From: Polyangiaceae bacterium
GTDB taxonomy: Bacteria > Myxococcota_A > Polyangia > Polyangiales > Polyangiaceae
Length of the DNA: 64,000 bases
Reading direction: 5' to 3'
Assembly (NCBI GenBank): GCA_025937835.1
Contig: JAICQO010000019.1
Location: forward strand, 21,052 to 85,051
Positions within the stretch are counted from its first letter, which is position 1; each line of letters begins with the position of its first letter. The notes below the pieces were generated by a model. It did no database searches. It saw nothing but the letters and a program-made list of their open reading frames with translations, and was not told the origin of the DNA. Both the position numbers and the translations under genes were made by a program. This document shows positions 1 through 7,898 of this stretch, piece by piece.

Positions 1-643
1 TGGCGTAGCGCGCGCGGTTCTCGACTAGGTGATGACCGTCGAGCATCAGCGCTTGCACCGAGGTGAGCAGGCTCGCGCCGCGGTTCAGGTGACCCCAGCG
101 CGTCTGCACCATGCCGATCTGCGGGTCCTTGAAGTGACCGACCACGGAGCGCAAAAACTCCGGCTGCGGGATGAAGTCCGCGTCGAAGATCGCGACCAGC
201 TCCGAGCTCGACAGCGCGAGGCCGTGAGCGAGCGCGCCGGCCTTGTACCCGACGCGATCGTTGCGGCGCACGTAGTGCGCGTCGATGCCGCGAGCGCGCA
301 GCGCCTCGACCGCAGAGCTTGCGATGGCCTGGGTCTCGTCGGTCGAGTCGTCCAGCACCTGGATCTCGAAGCGGTCGCGCGGGTAGTCGAGGTTGCCGGT
401 GGCCTCGATCAGGCGCCGGGCGACGGTAGCCTCGTTGTAGAGCGGGAGCTGCACGGTGACGCGAGGCAGCGGACCCGGGCCGGGCTCCACCTCTCGAGCA
501 AGGCCCTCGAGCTTCTTCCTGTGGCGGATGCAGGTGAGCGCGAGGTGCGCGCGGTGCGCGCCGTACGAGCACAGCAACAGGAGGATGGATCCGTAGACGA
601 GGAGGAGACCTACCTGCATGAACATCTGTTGGGCACGTAACAT
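1..643 (-). CDS. Family 2 glycosyltransferase, C-terminus cut by window edge
   Basis: The first 214 codons of a membrane-associated family 2 glycosyltransferase are present and the gene runs off the left edge. Translation from ATG 643 (other ATGs at 625 and 619) gives one N-terminal hydrophobic helix (VGLLLVYGSILLLLCSYGAH), then the GT-A domain with a PLYNEATVARR strand, the nucleotide-sugar motif EIQVLDDSTDET and the metal-binding FDADFIPQPEFL. The string MVQTRWGHLN near the edge is typical of the cellulose-synthase-like/CESA_CaSu_A2 subgroup, which makes polysaccharides or glycolipids at the inner membrane. The acceptor-side QxxRW motif lies outside the window, so substrate cannot be judged. 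It is followed upstream by about 100 bases of intergenic DNA before a convergently placed gene end. Confidence 0.85.
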   Translation of the reverse strand, partial: MLRAQQMFMQVGLLLVYGSILLLLCSYGAHRAHLALTCIRHRKKLEGLAREVEPGPGPLPRVTVQLPLYNEATVARRLIEATGNLDYPRDRFEIQVLDDSTDETQAIASSAVEALRARGIDAHYVRRNDRVGYKAGALAHGLALSSSELVAIFDADFIPQPEFLRSVVGHFKDPQIGMVQTRWGHLNRGASLLTSVQALMLDGHHLVENRARYA

Positions 644-748
644 CCCGTCCCCACCCCAATTGTCATCGACCTGTAAAACGTTGCATTTTGGTGTCCCACC
701 CCGGGGACTCCCCAGTGTCGAGCCGGTTCAGTGGCCGAAATCCCGCAT

Positions 749-2095
749 TCAGCGGGAAAACCAGCCGAATTCGCCGCTCACGCCGAGCACGATGAAGGCG
801 TGCGTCGCCACGCGATCCCCGTCGATGTCACCCCGCAGGTAGGCAGGCGGCCGCAGCGCCTCGCAGGTGCTGGACGTGGCCTGACGGTAGCGGCCGATCG
901 TCCCATGAGCGTAGGGGACGAGCTGGAACGACCGGCTGATCGGCACGATGGCCCCGCCTCCGACGCGCAGTGAAGGACCGGTCACCGTCAATGACTGGCT
1001 GGTGAAAGTTCCGCAGCCACGGTCCGGCATCGAGATGTCGAGCGCCATCGCCAGTCGCTCGTAGACGACGACGCCGAGCTCGCCGTAGCCGCCGAGCTTT
1101 CCGTGCGGCGTTCCCGCCAGGAACGAGAAACCCACGGCCTGCCGATTGACCACCGAGGCATCGACCCGGGCGCGATCGTCGCTGGTCGCCCCCGTCAGGG
1201 CTGCGAATTTCACGGGTGGCGAGCCCGGTGAATGGAGCGCGCCCTCGCCGAACAGCTTCGCGCCGAAATAGCGAGCGAAGCGGACCCCGAGCTTGAGCTC
1301 GAGCGACATCCCGATCCCCACGTAGTCGCTGATCGGCGCGTCGGGCCCCGTCGATAGCTTGCCGACGGGCAGCCCCGCCCCCACGCCGGCCCCCACGAAC
1401 CAGGCCGTGCGCGGACCGCGGTCGGATTCACTCTCCTGGGTTACCGGAGGCGCGGGCATCTCCTGCGGCGCGCGCGTGAGCTCGAGTTCGAGCCGCAACG
1501 CTTCGCGTGCGCCGTCGGCGAGCTCGATCGTGGTCTCGACCCGCCTGCCGTCGGGCACCGAGGCGTGGATCCGGTGCTGGCCGGGGTTCATCGGGCGATC
1601 GACGCCGATCGCCGCGGGCGAGACCGGCTTGTCGTCGATCGTCACGACCAGCCCCGGCTGGTCCGGCGGGACGATCTCGATGCGCAGGGCTGCAACCCGG
1701 GCCTCGACGCCGTCGAGCTCGGCGTCCGCCGCTTCCACGGCCTCGCGCACGGCGGACGGCGTATCCTGCGATAACTCGACGCGGATCAGCCGCCGGTAGG
1801 TCTCGCTGGCCTCGACCAGCTGCCCGAGCTTGACCTGCGCGCGCGCGATGTAGAGCAGGTGCATCGGCGCGTCGAACAGCGACTGCGCTCGCTCCAACCG
1901 ATCCAGCGCGTCCGCGTAGCGCCCCACGTTGTAGAGCTCGATGCCTTCCGTCGCCAGGCTGCGCGCGTTGGCCTTGTCGACCGCGTCGTCCTGAGCGCGA
2001 GCGAGCTGCGCGCTCGCGAGCAAACCCACTCCGAGCAACGCGGACACGCACAGCGCCCGGGCCCGGCGCCCTCTCTGTGTATCGCTAAGAGCCAA
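749..2095 (-). CDS. Secreted TPR/PEGA-like protein with C-terminal barrel-like domain
   Basis: This is a 448-residue exported protein. A signal peptide (ALCVSALLGVGLLASAQLARAQ) is followed by a short TPR-like region at about residues 45-125 (LYNVGRYADALDRLERAQ, then LYIARAQVKLGQLVEASETY). A small beta domain at about 135-205 resembles PEGA repeats (VVTIDDKPVSP, NPGQHRIHASVPDG). From about residue 230 the sequence is Gly-rich with alternating hydrophobics (GAGVGAGLPVGKL, LGGYGELGVVVYERL, FGWFSR at the end), as in outer-membrane barrel or surface domains. It lies 70 bases downstream of a Ser/Thr kinase on the same strand, a pairing repeated elsewhere in the window. Function is unknown; an envelope role is inferred. 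Confidence 0.75.
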   Translation of the reverse strand: MALSDTQRGRRARALCVSALLGVGLLASAQLARAQDDAVDKANARSLATEGIELYNVGRYADALDRLERAQSLFDAPMHLLYIARAQVKLGQLVEASETYRRLIRVELSQDTPSAVREAVEAADAELDGVEARVAALRIEIVPPDQPGLVVTIDDKPVSPAAIGVDRPMNPGQHRIHASVPDGRRVETTIELADGAREALRLELELTRAPQEMPAPPVTQESESDRGPRTAWFVGAGVGAGLPVGKLSTGPDAPISDYVGIGMSLELKLGVRFARYFGAKLFGEGALHSPGSPPVKFAALTGATSDDRARVDASVVNRQAVGFSFLAGTPHGKLGGYGELGVVVYERLAMALDISMPDRGCGTFTSQSLTVTGPSLRVGGGAIVPISRSFQLVPYAHGTIGRYRQATSSTCEALRPPAYLRGDIDGDRVATHAFIVLGVSGEFGWFSR

Positions 2096-2165
2096 AGCTG
2101 GCTCAGCCTAGTCGCGAATCCGAGCGGACAGGTAATAGTGAGCGGCCGGGGCCTACCGAAGTACT

Positions 2166-3560
2166 TCAGTAACCCAGATCGATCGGCCGCTTAACCGGTT
2201 TGCTCGGGGTGGCTTCCTTCACCGCTGCTGCGCGTTTGGGCGCGGCGCGGCGCGGCGGCTTCGAGGGAGCTGGAGGCGCCGCGCTCGGCTCGGGCGGCGT
2301 GGGCAGCGGCGGTATGGCCTCGCTCGTGAGCACTTTGGCGGGCTCGGGCGGAGCCGCGGGCGCGCGGGGCGGCTCGCGCGTCGGAGCCCGGGGAGCAACG
2401 GCCGACGCGATCGGCTCGGCCGGCGAGTCCGAATCGCTGGCGAGCGCCTTCATGGCGACGGCGCCCCCGACGCCCAGGCAGAGGAGCGCGCCCAGCGCGA
2501 CGGCAGCAAGCGGCACGCGCGCGCGCCGCGGATCGGTCGGATCGGTCGACTGCGTGAGCGCACCGGCGGTCGCTGCCGCGCTCGGCTCGCTGCGCTTCGT
2601 GCTCAACACCAGGCGCGGGAACACGCGCGGCAGCTCGGGGGTCGGGTTCGAGAGCTCGGCGCTCGCGAGCACCGAGCGCACGGGAACCCCACAGGCGCGC
2701 GACAGGTCGTCGGCGAACTCTTGCACCGATTGATAGCGCCGCGTCAGGTCGCGCTCGAGCGCCTTCTCGATCACGGCATCGAACCCCGGGGGCACGTCGG
2801 GCTGAAGCTGCGACGGGATCGGGATCGGCTCGGTGCACAGACGCACCAACAGATCACCTATCGCTTCACCGTCGAACGGCAACTGCCCGACCAAACAACG
2901 ATAAGCGATCACGCCGAGCGACCAGATGTCCGTGCGATGATCGACGCTGCGCAGACCACGGGCCTGCTCGGGGCTCATGTAAAACGGCGTCCCCAGCACG
3001 GAGCCGGTGCGGGTCGCGGAAGAAGCCGTGCTCGAGCGGCGATCGGTGAACTTGGCGATCCCGAAGTCGAGCACCTTGACGAAGTCCGCTTGCTCGTCGT
3101 CGTCCCAGACCAAAAACAGGTTCTCGGGCTTCAGATCGCGGTGCACGATGCCGGTGGCATGTGCGCGGGCCACGGCACGGCACGCCTGGTGCAGGATGCG
3201 CGCGGTCTCTTCGGGCGAGAGCCGCGAAACGCGATCGAGGCGGCGGTCGAGCGGCTCGCCCTCGAGGTACTCCATCACGATGAACGGCGAGCCGTCGTCG
3301 GACAGGCCGTGGTCGTACATCTCGACCACGTGCTTGCTTCTGAGCGACGCCGCGGCGCGCGCTTCGTTCTCGAAGCGGTTTCGCGCTTCCGGGCTGTCGG
3401 CGTATTCCGGATCGATGAACTTCACCGCGACGCGCGTGCCGAGCGTCGCGTGCATGCCCTCCCAGACGGCGCCCATACCGCCGCGACCGAGCACCCGCGT
3501 CAGCCGGTACTTCCCCGCGACCAACGGCGCGGATTCCTCCAGTAAGTCCTGCCCAGTCAA
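2166..3560 (-). CDS. Transmembrane Ser/Thr protein kinase (Hanks type)
   Basis: A PknB-like kinase phosphorylating Ser/Thr of unknown targets. The cytoplasmic kinase domain carries the Gly loop LGRGGMGAV, the ATP lysine in VAVKFID, the catalytic loop IVHRDLKPEN, the metal-binding LDFGIAKF and the activation-segment end MSPEQARG, so it should be active. A Pro/Ala-rich stretch flanks one membrane helix (PLAAVALGALLCLGVGGAVA). The tail is again Pro/Ala/Lys-rich, without recognisable sensor repeats. The start is uncertain: TTG 3560 is used here. TTG 3521 has a GGAGGA 10 bases upstream, and ATG 3689 would add 43 residues that look non-coding. The downstream gene is a secreted TPR protein, so the two may form one signalling unit. 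Confidence 0.88.
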   Translation of the reverse strand: MTGQDLLEESAPLVAGKYRLTRVLGRGGMGAVWEGMHATLGTRVAVKFIDPEYADSPEARNRFENEARAAASLRSKHVVEMYDHGLSDDGSPFIVMEYLEGEPLDRRLDRVSRLSPEETARILHQACRAVARAHATGIVHRDLKPENLFLVWDDDEQADFVKVLDFGIAKFTDRRSSTASSATRTGSVLGTPFYMSPEQARGLRSVDHRTDIWSLGVIAYRCLVGQLPFDGEAIGDLLVRLCTEPIPIPSQLQPDVPPGFDAVIEKALERDLTRRYQSVQEFADDLSRACGVPVRSVLASAELSNPTPELPRVFPRLVLSTKRSEPSAAATAGALTQSTDPTDPRRARVPLAAVALGALLCLGVGGAVAMKALASDSDSPAEPIASAVAPRAPTREPPRAPAAPPEPAKVLTSEAIPPLPTPPEPSAAPPAPSKPPRRAAPKRAAAVKEATPSKPVKRPIDLGY

Positions 3561-3773
3561 GACGAGATAGATTAGTGAGTCCGGCGGCCGGACGCCAGCA
3601 ACCGCGCGGAGTGAATGGCTGAAACCGGAGCTCGCGCGCTCAATTCGGCCAGCCGGATTGCAACACGGCTGGTACGCCGAGGGTTCCATCGCAATCGGAA
3701 CCAGCCAGTAACGTCACAAACACGGCACCGGCGAGCCGCGAGGCGTCCACGGGCGCGGAGCACGCTCGTGGAC

Positions 3774-4706
3774 ATGCATTTTGCAGCAATGGATCTCGGG
3801 TCGAACTCGTTCCACCTGCTCGTTGCCGCTCGCGGCCCGGACGGCGAGCTCGTGAAGCTCGGAGCATACAAAGAAGTCTTGAAGCTTTCGTCGAGCATCG
3901 ACGCTGCGGGTCGCCTGCCAGAGTCAACCATCGCGCGAGCGCTCGACGCGCTCGGGACGATGCTGGCCTTCGCTCGCTTCTTTCGCGCGCAGCCAATCGC
4001 GGTCGGAACCAGCGCTCTCCGCGCTGCCAAGAACGGGCAGGACTTCGTGCGCGCCGCCAAGCGGCGGCTCGGCCTCGAGGTGCGGATCCTCTCCGGTGAC
4101 GAGGAAGCCGCGCTCGCTTACAGCGGCGCGCGCAGCGCCTTGAGCGGGCTCCCCGCCCGGATCGCGGTCGTGGATCTGGGCGGAGGCTCGGTGGAGATCG
4201 CGGTGGGCGAGCTCCAGGAACAGTGCCGCTGCACGGAGACGCTGCCGCTCGGCTTCCTCCGCTTCGGCGCTAGCAGCGAGAGCGAAATTCGGGAGCGCGT
4301 CGCCCGCGAGGTCCGCGAGGTCGCGGCGCGGGTCCGCGGCCTATCACCAGGGGCCTGCGTCGCGAGCGGGGGTACGGCGCGCGCGCTGGCGAAGGTGCTC
4401 GGCCCCTCCGCGCGGGTCGAGGGCCGGCCCATCCAACGCGACCAGCTGCGCTCGCTGTCGCGAGAGCTGTTCCACGCGAGCCCTGCGCGCCTCGCCGAGC
4501 TCGGCATCGAACCGGCTCGACGCGACGCGATCGGTGTCGGGGCCACCGTGCTGTCCGCGCTGGTCGATGGGCTCGGTGCGCCGAGCCTCCGGATCTCGCC
4601 GGGAGGGCTGCGCGAGGGTGTGTTGCTGCAGCAGATGGCGCTTTCCGAACGCGCGGATCCGAGCGGGTTTCACGCGATGGCGCCCCTCGACCAGCTCGCC
4701 CTCTGA
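3774..4706 (+). CDS. Ppx/GppA family phosphatase
   Basis: This 310-residue protein belongs to the exopolyphosphatase/guanosine pentaphosphate phosphohydrolase family (ASKHA fold). The first phosphate-binding loop is AAMDLGSNSFHLLVA and the second is VVDLGGGSVEIAV, both intact; AVGTSALRAAKN and ILSGDEEAALAYSGAR are further family signatures. It is of the short, single-catalytic-unit type, without the C-terminal HD-like extension of E. coli Ppx. ATG 3774 is adopted; GTG 3768 is equally possible because GGAG lies 7 bases before it. It is transcribed divergently from the kinase gene and toward purU. Whether polyphosphate or pppGpp is the substrate cannot be told from sequence. Confidence 0.88.
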   Translation: MHFAAMDLGSNSFHLLVAARGPDGELVKLGAYKEVLKLSSSIDAAGRLPESTIARALDALGTMLAFARFFRAQPIAVGTSALRAAKNGQDFVRAAKRRLGLEVRILSGDEEAALAYSGARSALSGLPARIAVVDLGGGSVEIAVGELQEQCRCTETLPLGFLRFGASSESEIRERVAREVREVAARVRGLSPGACVASGGTARALAKVLGPSARVEGRPIQRDQLRSLSRELFHASPARLAELGIEPARRDAIGVGATVLSALVDGLGAPSLRISPGGLREGVLLQQMALSERADPSGFHAMAPLDQLAL

Positions 4707-4769
4707 AGAGAGGCGGGCGCCAGCGCGCTTGACCGGGACGCGCGCGCGGCGAAACTGTCGCCTAGCCCA

Positions 4770-5639
4770 TTGTCTTCCGAACCCAATCTCGAGCTCGCGA
4801 CGCTCCTCGTATCCTGTCCCGACCGGCGGGGCATCGTCGCCGCGCTCTCGCAAGTCTTGTCCGGACACGGCGCCAACATCCTGGATTCGGACCAGCACAC
4901 CGATCCGCACGAGCGCGTGTTCTTCCAGCGGATCCGCTTCGACCTGTCGGAGCTGCTCAGCGACAAGCTGACGCTGGAGCGCTCCATCGGCGAGGTCGCG
5001 GGGCGGTTCGGCATGAGCTACCGCTTGATCTACGCGTCGAAGCCGAAGCGCGTGGCGCTGTTCGTCTCCAAGCACGATCACTGCTTCTACGATCTCTTGC
5101 TACGCAAGAAGTCGGGCGAGCTCGCCTGCGAGTTTGCGATCGTGATCAGCAACCACCCCGATCTCGAGGCGGTCGCGGCCCAGTTCGGTGTGCGCTTCCG
5201 GCACGTACCGAAGACCGCCGCCAACAAGAGCCAGGCCGAAGACACCGAGCTCGGTTTGCTGTCGGAGCTCGGCGTCGATCTGATCGTGCTCGCACGCTAC
5301 ATGCAGGTGCTGAGCTCCGAGTTCGTGACGCGCGCGGCGGTGCCGATCATCAACATTCACCACTCGTTCTTGCCGGCGTTCATCGGACAGAAGCCGTATC
5401 ATCAGGCGCACGAACGCGGCGTGAAGCTGGTCGGCGCGACGGCACACTACGCGACGGCCGAGCTCGATCAGGGGCCGATCATCGAGCAAGACGTGGTGCG
5501 CTGCTCGCACCGCGACTCCGTCGAAGATCTGGTGCGAAAGGGCAAAGATCTCGAGAAAGTCGCGCTCGCACGCGCCGTGCGCGCCCACCTCGACGATCGC
5601 GTGCTGGTCTTCGGAAACAAGACCGTAGTCTTCGACTGA
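4770..5639 (+). CDS. purU: Formyltetrahydrofolate deformylase
   Basis: PurU hydrolyses 10-formyl-tetrahydrofolate to formate and tetrahydrofolate, balancing one-carbon pools and feeding formate to purine synthesis. The 289-residue protein has an N-terminal ACT domain (VSCPDRRGIVAALSQVLSGH, residues about 12-85). The formyltransferase-like domain shows the catalytic Asn-His in INIHHSFLPAF and the Asp in ATAELDQGPIIEQD. Length matches the family. The start is TTG at 4770, chosen because the ACT domain begins immediately after it; no good ribosome site is visible. The gene lies 63 bases after the Ppx/GppA gene. A promoter for the next gene appears to overlap its stop codon. Confidence 0.93.
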   Translation: MSSEPNLELATLLVSCPDRRGIVAALSQVLSGHGANILDSDQHTDPHERVFFQRIRFDLSELLSDKLTLERSIGEVAGRFGMSYRLIYASKPKRVALFVSKHDHCFYDLLLRKKSGELACEFAIVISNHPDLEAVAAQFGVRFRHVPKTAANKSQAEDTELGLLSELGVDLIVLARYMQVLSSEFVTRAAVPIINIHHSFLPAFIGQKPYHQAHERGVKLVGATAHYATAELDQGPIIEQDVVRCSHRDSVEDLVRKGKDLEKVALARAVRAHLDDRVLVFGNKTVVFD

Positions 5640-5665
5640 CGACCGCCGCAGGACTCCTGTATACT
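5636..5665 (+). promoter_or_regulatory. Candidate sigma70-type promoter giving a leaderless transcript
   Basis: A -35-like CTGACG at 5636-5641 and a -10-like TATACT at 5660-5665 are separated by 18 bases. A start site about 7-9 bases further on would fall at 5672-5674, that is on the ATG at 5674. No Shine-Dalgarno sequence precedes that ATG, which fits leaderless translation. The -35 box overlaps the purU stop codon. The call rests on consensus matching alone. Confidence 0.4.
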
Positions 5666-5673
5666 GCGCGCGA

Positions 5674-7029
5674 ATGTCCGCTGACAGCCACGGCCGGCGT
5701 GCCTCGACTACCGTTTCCTCGGACGAGGGCGGCGCGCTGGCACGCTCGAAGCCCATACCCGGCCTGGTGCTGGTGTTCGCGGATCGGAAGCCCATGGCGC
5801 GCGTGTTCCGCTCCGACGCCGCGCCGCTCGAGCTCGGGCGCAGCGACCTCGCCAACGGGGATCTGCTCGACGGGATGATCTCGCGCAAGCACGCGCGGCT
5901 CACCTTCGTAGGCAGCGAGTGGCTCGTCGAAGATCTCGCCAGCTTGAACGGCACGTTCGTGAACGGCAAGCGCATCACGGCCGAAGCCCCCTCGCCGCTG
6001 CCCTCCGCCGGCATCGTGCGCATCGGCGGCGCGCTGTTGCTGTCGGTCGCCGACGTCGTGCCGTTCGAGCACTACGGTCTCGGGCTTCACGACGGGCTGG
6101 TGCAGGGTCCGGCGCTGCGGCGCGCGCTCGAGACCGCGGCGCAGACTCGGAAGGCCCTCCCCTCCTCCCTGCTCGTGGAAGGCCAGAGCGGCACGGGAAA
6201 GGAGCTCGTGGCGCGCGCGTTCCACGCCGCGGGCCCTGGGCCCGCGGCGCCGTTCGTTTCGGTGAGCTGCGCGACGCTGCCGAAAGACTTGGCCGAGCGG
6301 CTCGTGTTCGGCTCCCGCCGGGGCGGAGGAGGCAGCAGCGACGCGTCGGGCTACGTCCAGAGCGCCCAGGGAGGCACGCTGTTTTTCGACGAAGTCGCCG
6401 AGCTCTCGCTGGAGGTGCAGAGCAAGCTACTGCGGTTGCTCGAGACGCGCGAGGTGCTGCGGCCAGGCGCGGCCGGGGCCGAGCTCGCGGACGTCCGGGT
6501 CTCTGCCGCGAGCGCCCGGGACTTGCGCGGCGAGGTCGGTGCCGGTCGCTTCCGCGAGGATCTGTACTTCCGGATCGGTAACCCCGTGGTGCGGCTGCCG
6601 CCCCTCTGCGAACGGCTGGAAGAAGTGCCGTGGCACATCCAGCACGTGCTCGAAGAGTTCGCGACGCAGGGCGAGTCGATCGTGGCGAGCGCGAGCTTCG
6701 TGGACGCTTGCATGCGCCGGCTCTGGCCCGGCAACGTGCGCGAGCTCCGCGCCGAAGTGCGGCGCGCCGCCAGCGCCGCGGTCGCCGAAGGCTCGCGGCG
6801 CCTGGCCAGCGACGATCTGAGCCCGGTCGCGGGCAACCCGATCGTCGTGCCCAAGCTCAAGGAGCCCGCGCACTTTCCGGAAGACGACGTGGCCCGCGCG
6901 CTCGCGCTCGAGTCCGGCAACGTGCTCGGTGCCGCGCGGAGGCTCGGCGTGCACCGAAACAAGGTACGGCGCTGGCTCGAGCGCCACCACGTAGACGTCG
7001 AGGCATTCAAGCGCCGGACCAGCGTATGA
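5674..7029 (+). CDS. FHA-domain sigma54-activator-like regulator lacking GAFTGA
   Basis: This is a 451-residue regulator. An N-terminal FHA phosphothreonine-binding domain (about 35-125) shows LELGRSDLAN, ISRKHARLTF and LASLNGTFVNGKRI. The AAA+ domain has Walker A GQSGTGKE (170-177), Walker B GGTLFFDEVAEL (about 233-244) and the arginine-finger region FREDLYFRI. The C-terminus is a Fis-type helix-turn-helix (NVLGAARRLGVHRNKVRRWL). The loop that should read GAFTGA, needed to contact sigma54, is replaced by GSRRGGGGSSDASG (about 213-226). It may therefore bind DNA and ATP without classic sigma54 activation. Its stop overlaps the next ATG (ATGA), making it the first gene of the exporter operon and its probable regulator; FHA implies input from a Ser/Thr kinase. 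Confidence 0.85.
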   Translation: MSADSHGRRASTTVSSDEGGALARSKPIPGLVLVFADRKPMARVFRSDAAPLELGRSDLANGDLLDGMISRKHARLTFVGSEWLVEDLASLNGTFVNGKRITAEAPSPLPSAGIVRIGGALLLSVADVVPFEHYGLGLHDGLVQGPALRRALETAAQTRKALPSSLLVEGQSGTGKELVARAFHAAGPGPAAPFVSVSCATLPKDLAERLVFGSRRGGGGSSDASGYVQSAQGGTLFFDEVAELSLEVQSKLLRLLETREVLRPGAAGAELADVRVSAASARDLRGEVGAGRFREDLYFRIGNPVVRLPPLCERLEEVPWHIQHVLEEFATQGESIVASASFVDACMRRLWPGNVRELRAEVRRAASAAVAEGSRRLASDDLSPVAGNPIVVPKLKEPAHFPEDDVARALALESGNVLGAARRLGVHRNKVRRWLERHHVDVEAFKRRTSV

Positions 7030-7898
7030 GCGCCCGAGCCCTGACCGACCGCCTGAGCCTCGGCTCGGGGCTCCGGGTCAGCCCGTTTTGCCTGGGCCTG
7101 GTCACCGATCCCGACATCGTGGTCGCGGCGTTCGACGCCGGGTTGAACTTCTTCTTCGTGAGCGCCGACATGCACTGGCCGCTCTACGAGCCGGTGCGCG
7201 AAGGCCTGCGCCGGCTGCTCTCGCGGGGCACCGCCGTGCGGGACGAGCTGGTGGTCGCGGTGGTGAGCTACGTGACGCAGCCCGAGTTCTGCTACGCGCC
7301 CTTCTACGAGGTGCTCGAAGCGCTGCCCGGGCTCGAGCACGTGGATCTGGGCGTGATCGGCGGCTCGTACGCCTCGGATTTCATGACGCGGCTCGCAGAG
7401 TACGAGCGGCGCCCGGCCGGCATGCGCGGCATCGCTGCCAGCTTCCACCAGCGCGAGGCCGCCGCCACGGCGATCTCGCACGGGCTCCTGGACCTCGCGT
7501 TCGTTCGTTACAACGCCGCGCACGCGGGCGCCGAGCTCGATCTGTTCCCGCGCGTGCCCGCCGAGGCGCAGCGCCGCACCAAGCTGTTCAACTTCAAGAG
7601 CGTGTCCGGCTACGTGCCGCCCGCGCGCCTCGCCGAGCTCGGGTTGCCGCGCGAGAAGTGGCGGCCCGAGCCGCAGGATCACTACCGCTTCGCGCTGCGG
7701 CGGCCGGAGCTCGACGGCGTGCTGTGCGCGCTCGACAGCGCCGACCAGATCGAGGCGCTGTCCCGGCTGCTGTCGGGGCCTGTGCTCACCGAAGACGAGG
7801 CCGAGTATCTGAAGACGCTGGCCGCGCTCGACGGAGGGCAGCTCGCGCTCGACGACGCCGGGCCCGAGTCGGCCGAAGCTCGGGTCGAGTCGGCATGA
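7026..7898 (+). CDS. Aldo/keto-reductase-fold protein without the catalytic tetrad
   Basis: A 290-residue protein whose overall pattern matches the aldo/keto reductase TIM barrel (AFDAGLNFFFVSADMHW, DELVVAVVSYV, LEHVDLGVIGG, MRGIAASFHQREAA, and the C-terminal LDGVLCALDSADQIEAL). The four catalytic positions seem lost: the Asp and Tyr of the usual FFDTAxxYG are Val and His/Trp, the Lys of the third strand is Ser (VVSYV), and the His after it is Gly (LGVIGG). It is thus probably not an ordinary NADPH reductase, and may be a binding or scaffold protein or have a changed active site. It is translationally coupled to the regulator before it (ATGA) and to the HlyD protein after it (ATGA), so it belongs to the exporter operon. 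Confidence 0.78.
   Translation: MSARALTDRLSLGSGLRVSPFCLGLVTDPDIVVAAFDAGLNFFFVSADMHWPLYEPVREGLRRLLSRGTAVRDELVVAVVSYVTQPEFCYAPFYEVLEALPGLEHVDLGVIGGSYASDFMTRLAEYERRPAGMRGIAASFHQREAAATAISHGLLDLAFVRYNAAHAGAELDLFPRVPAEAQRRTKLFNFKSVSGYVPPARLAELGLPREKWRPEPQDHYRFALRRPELDGVLCALDSADQIEALSRLLSGPVLTEDEAEYLKTLAALDGGQLALDDAGPESAEARVESA

Noticed and set aside
3561..3689. Longer N-terminus for the first kinase from ATG 3689.
   Set aside because: The 43 added residues look non-coding and homologous kinases start close to the catalytic domain; kept only as an alternative.
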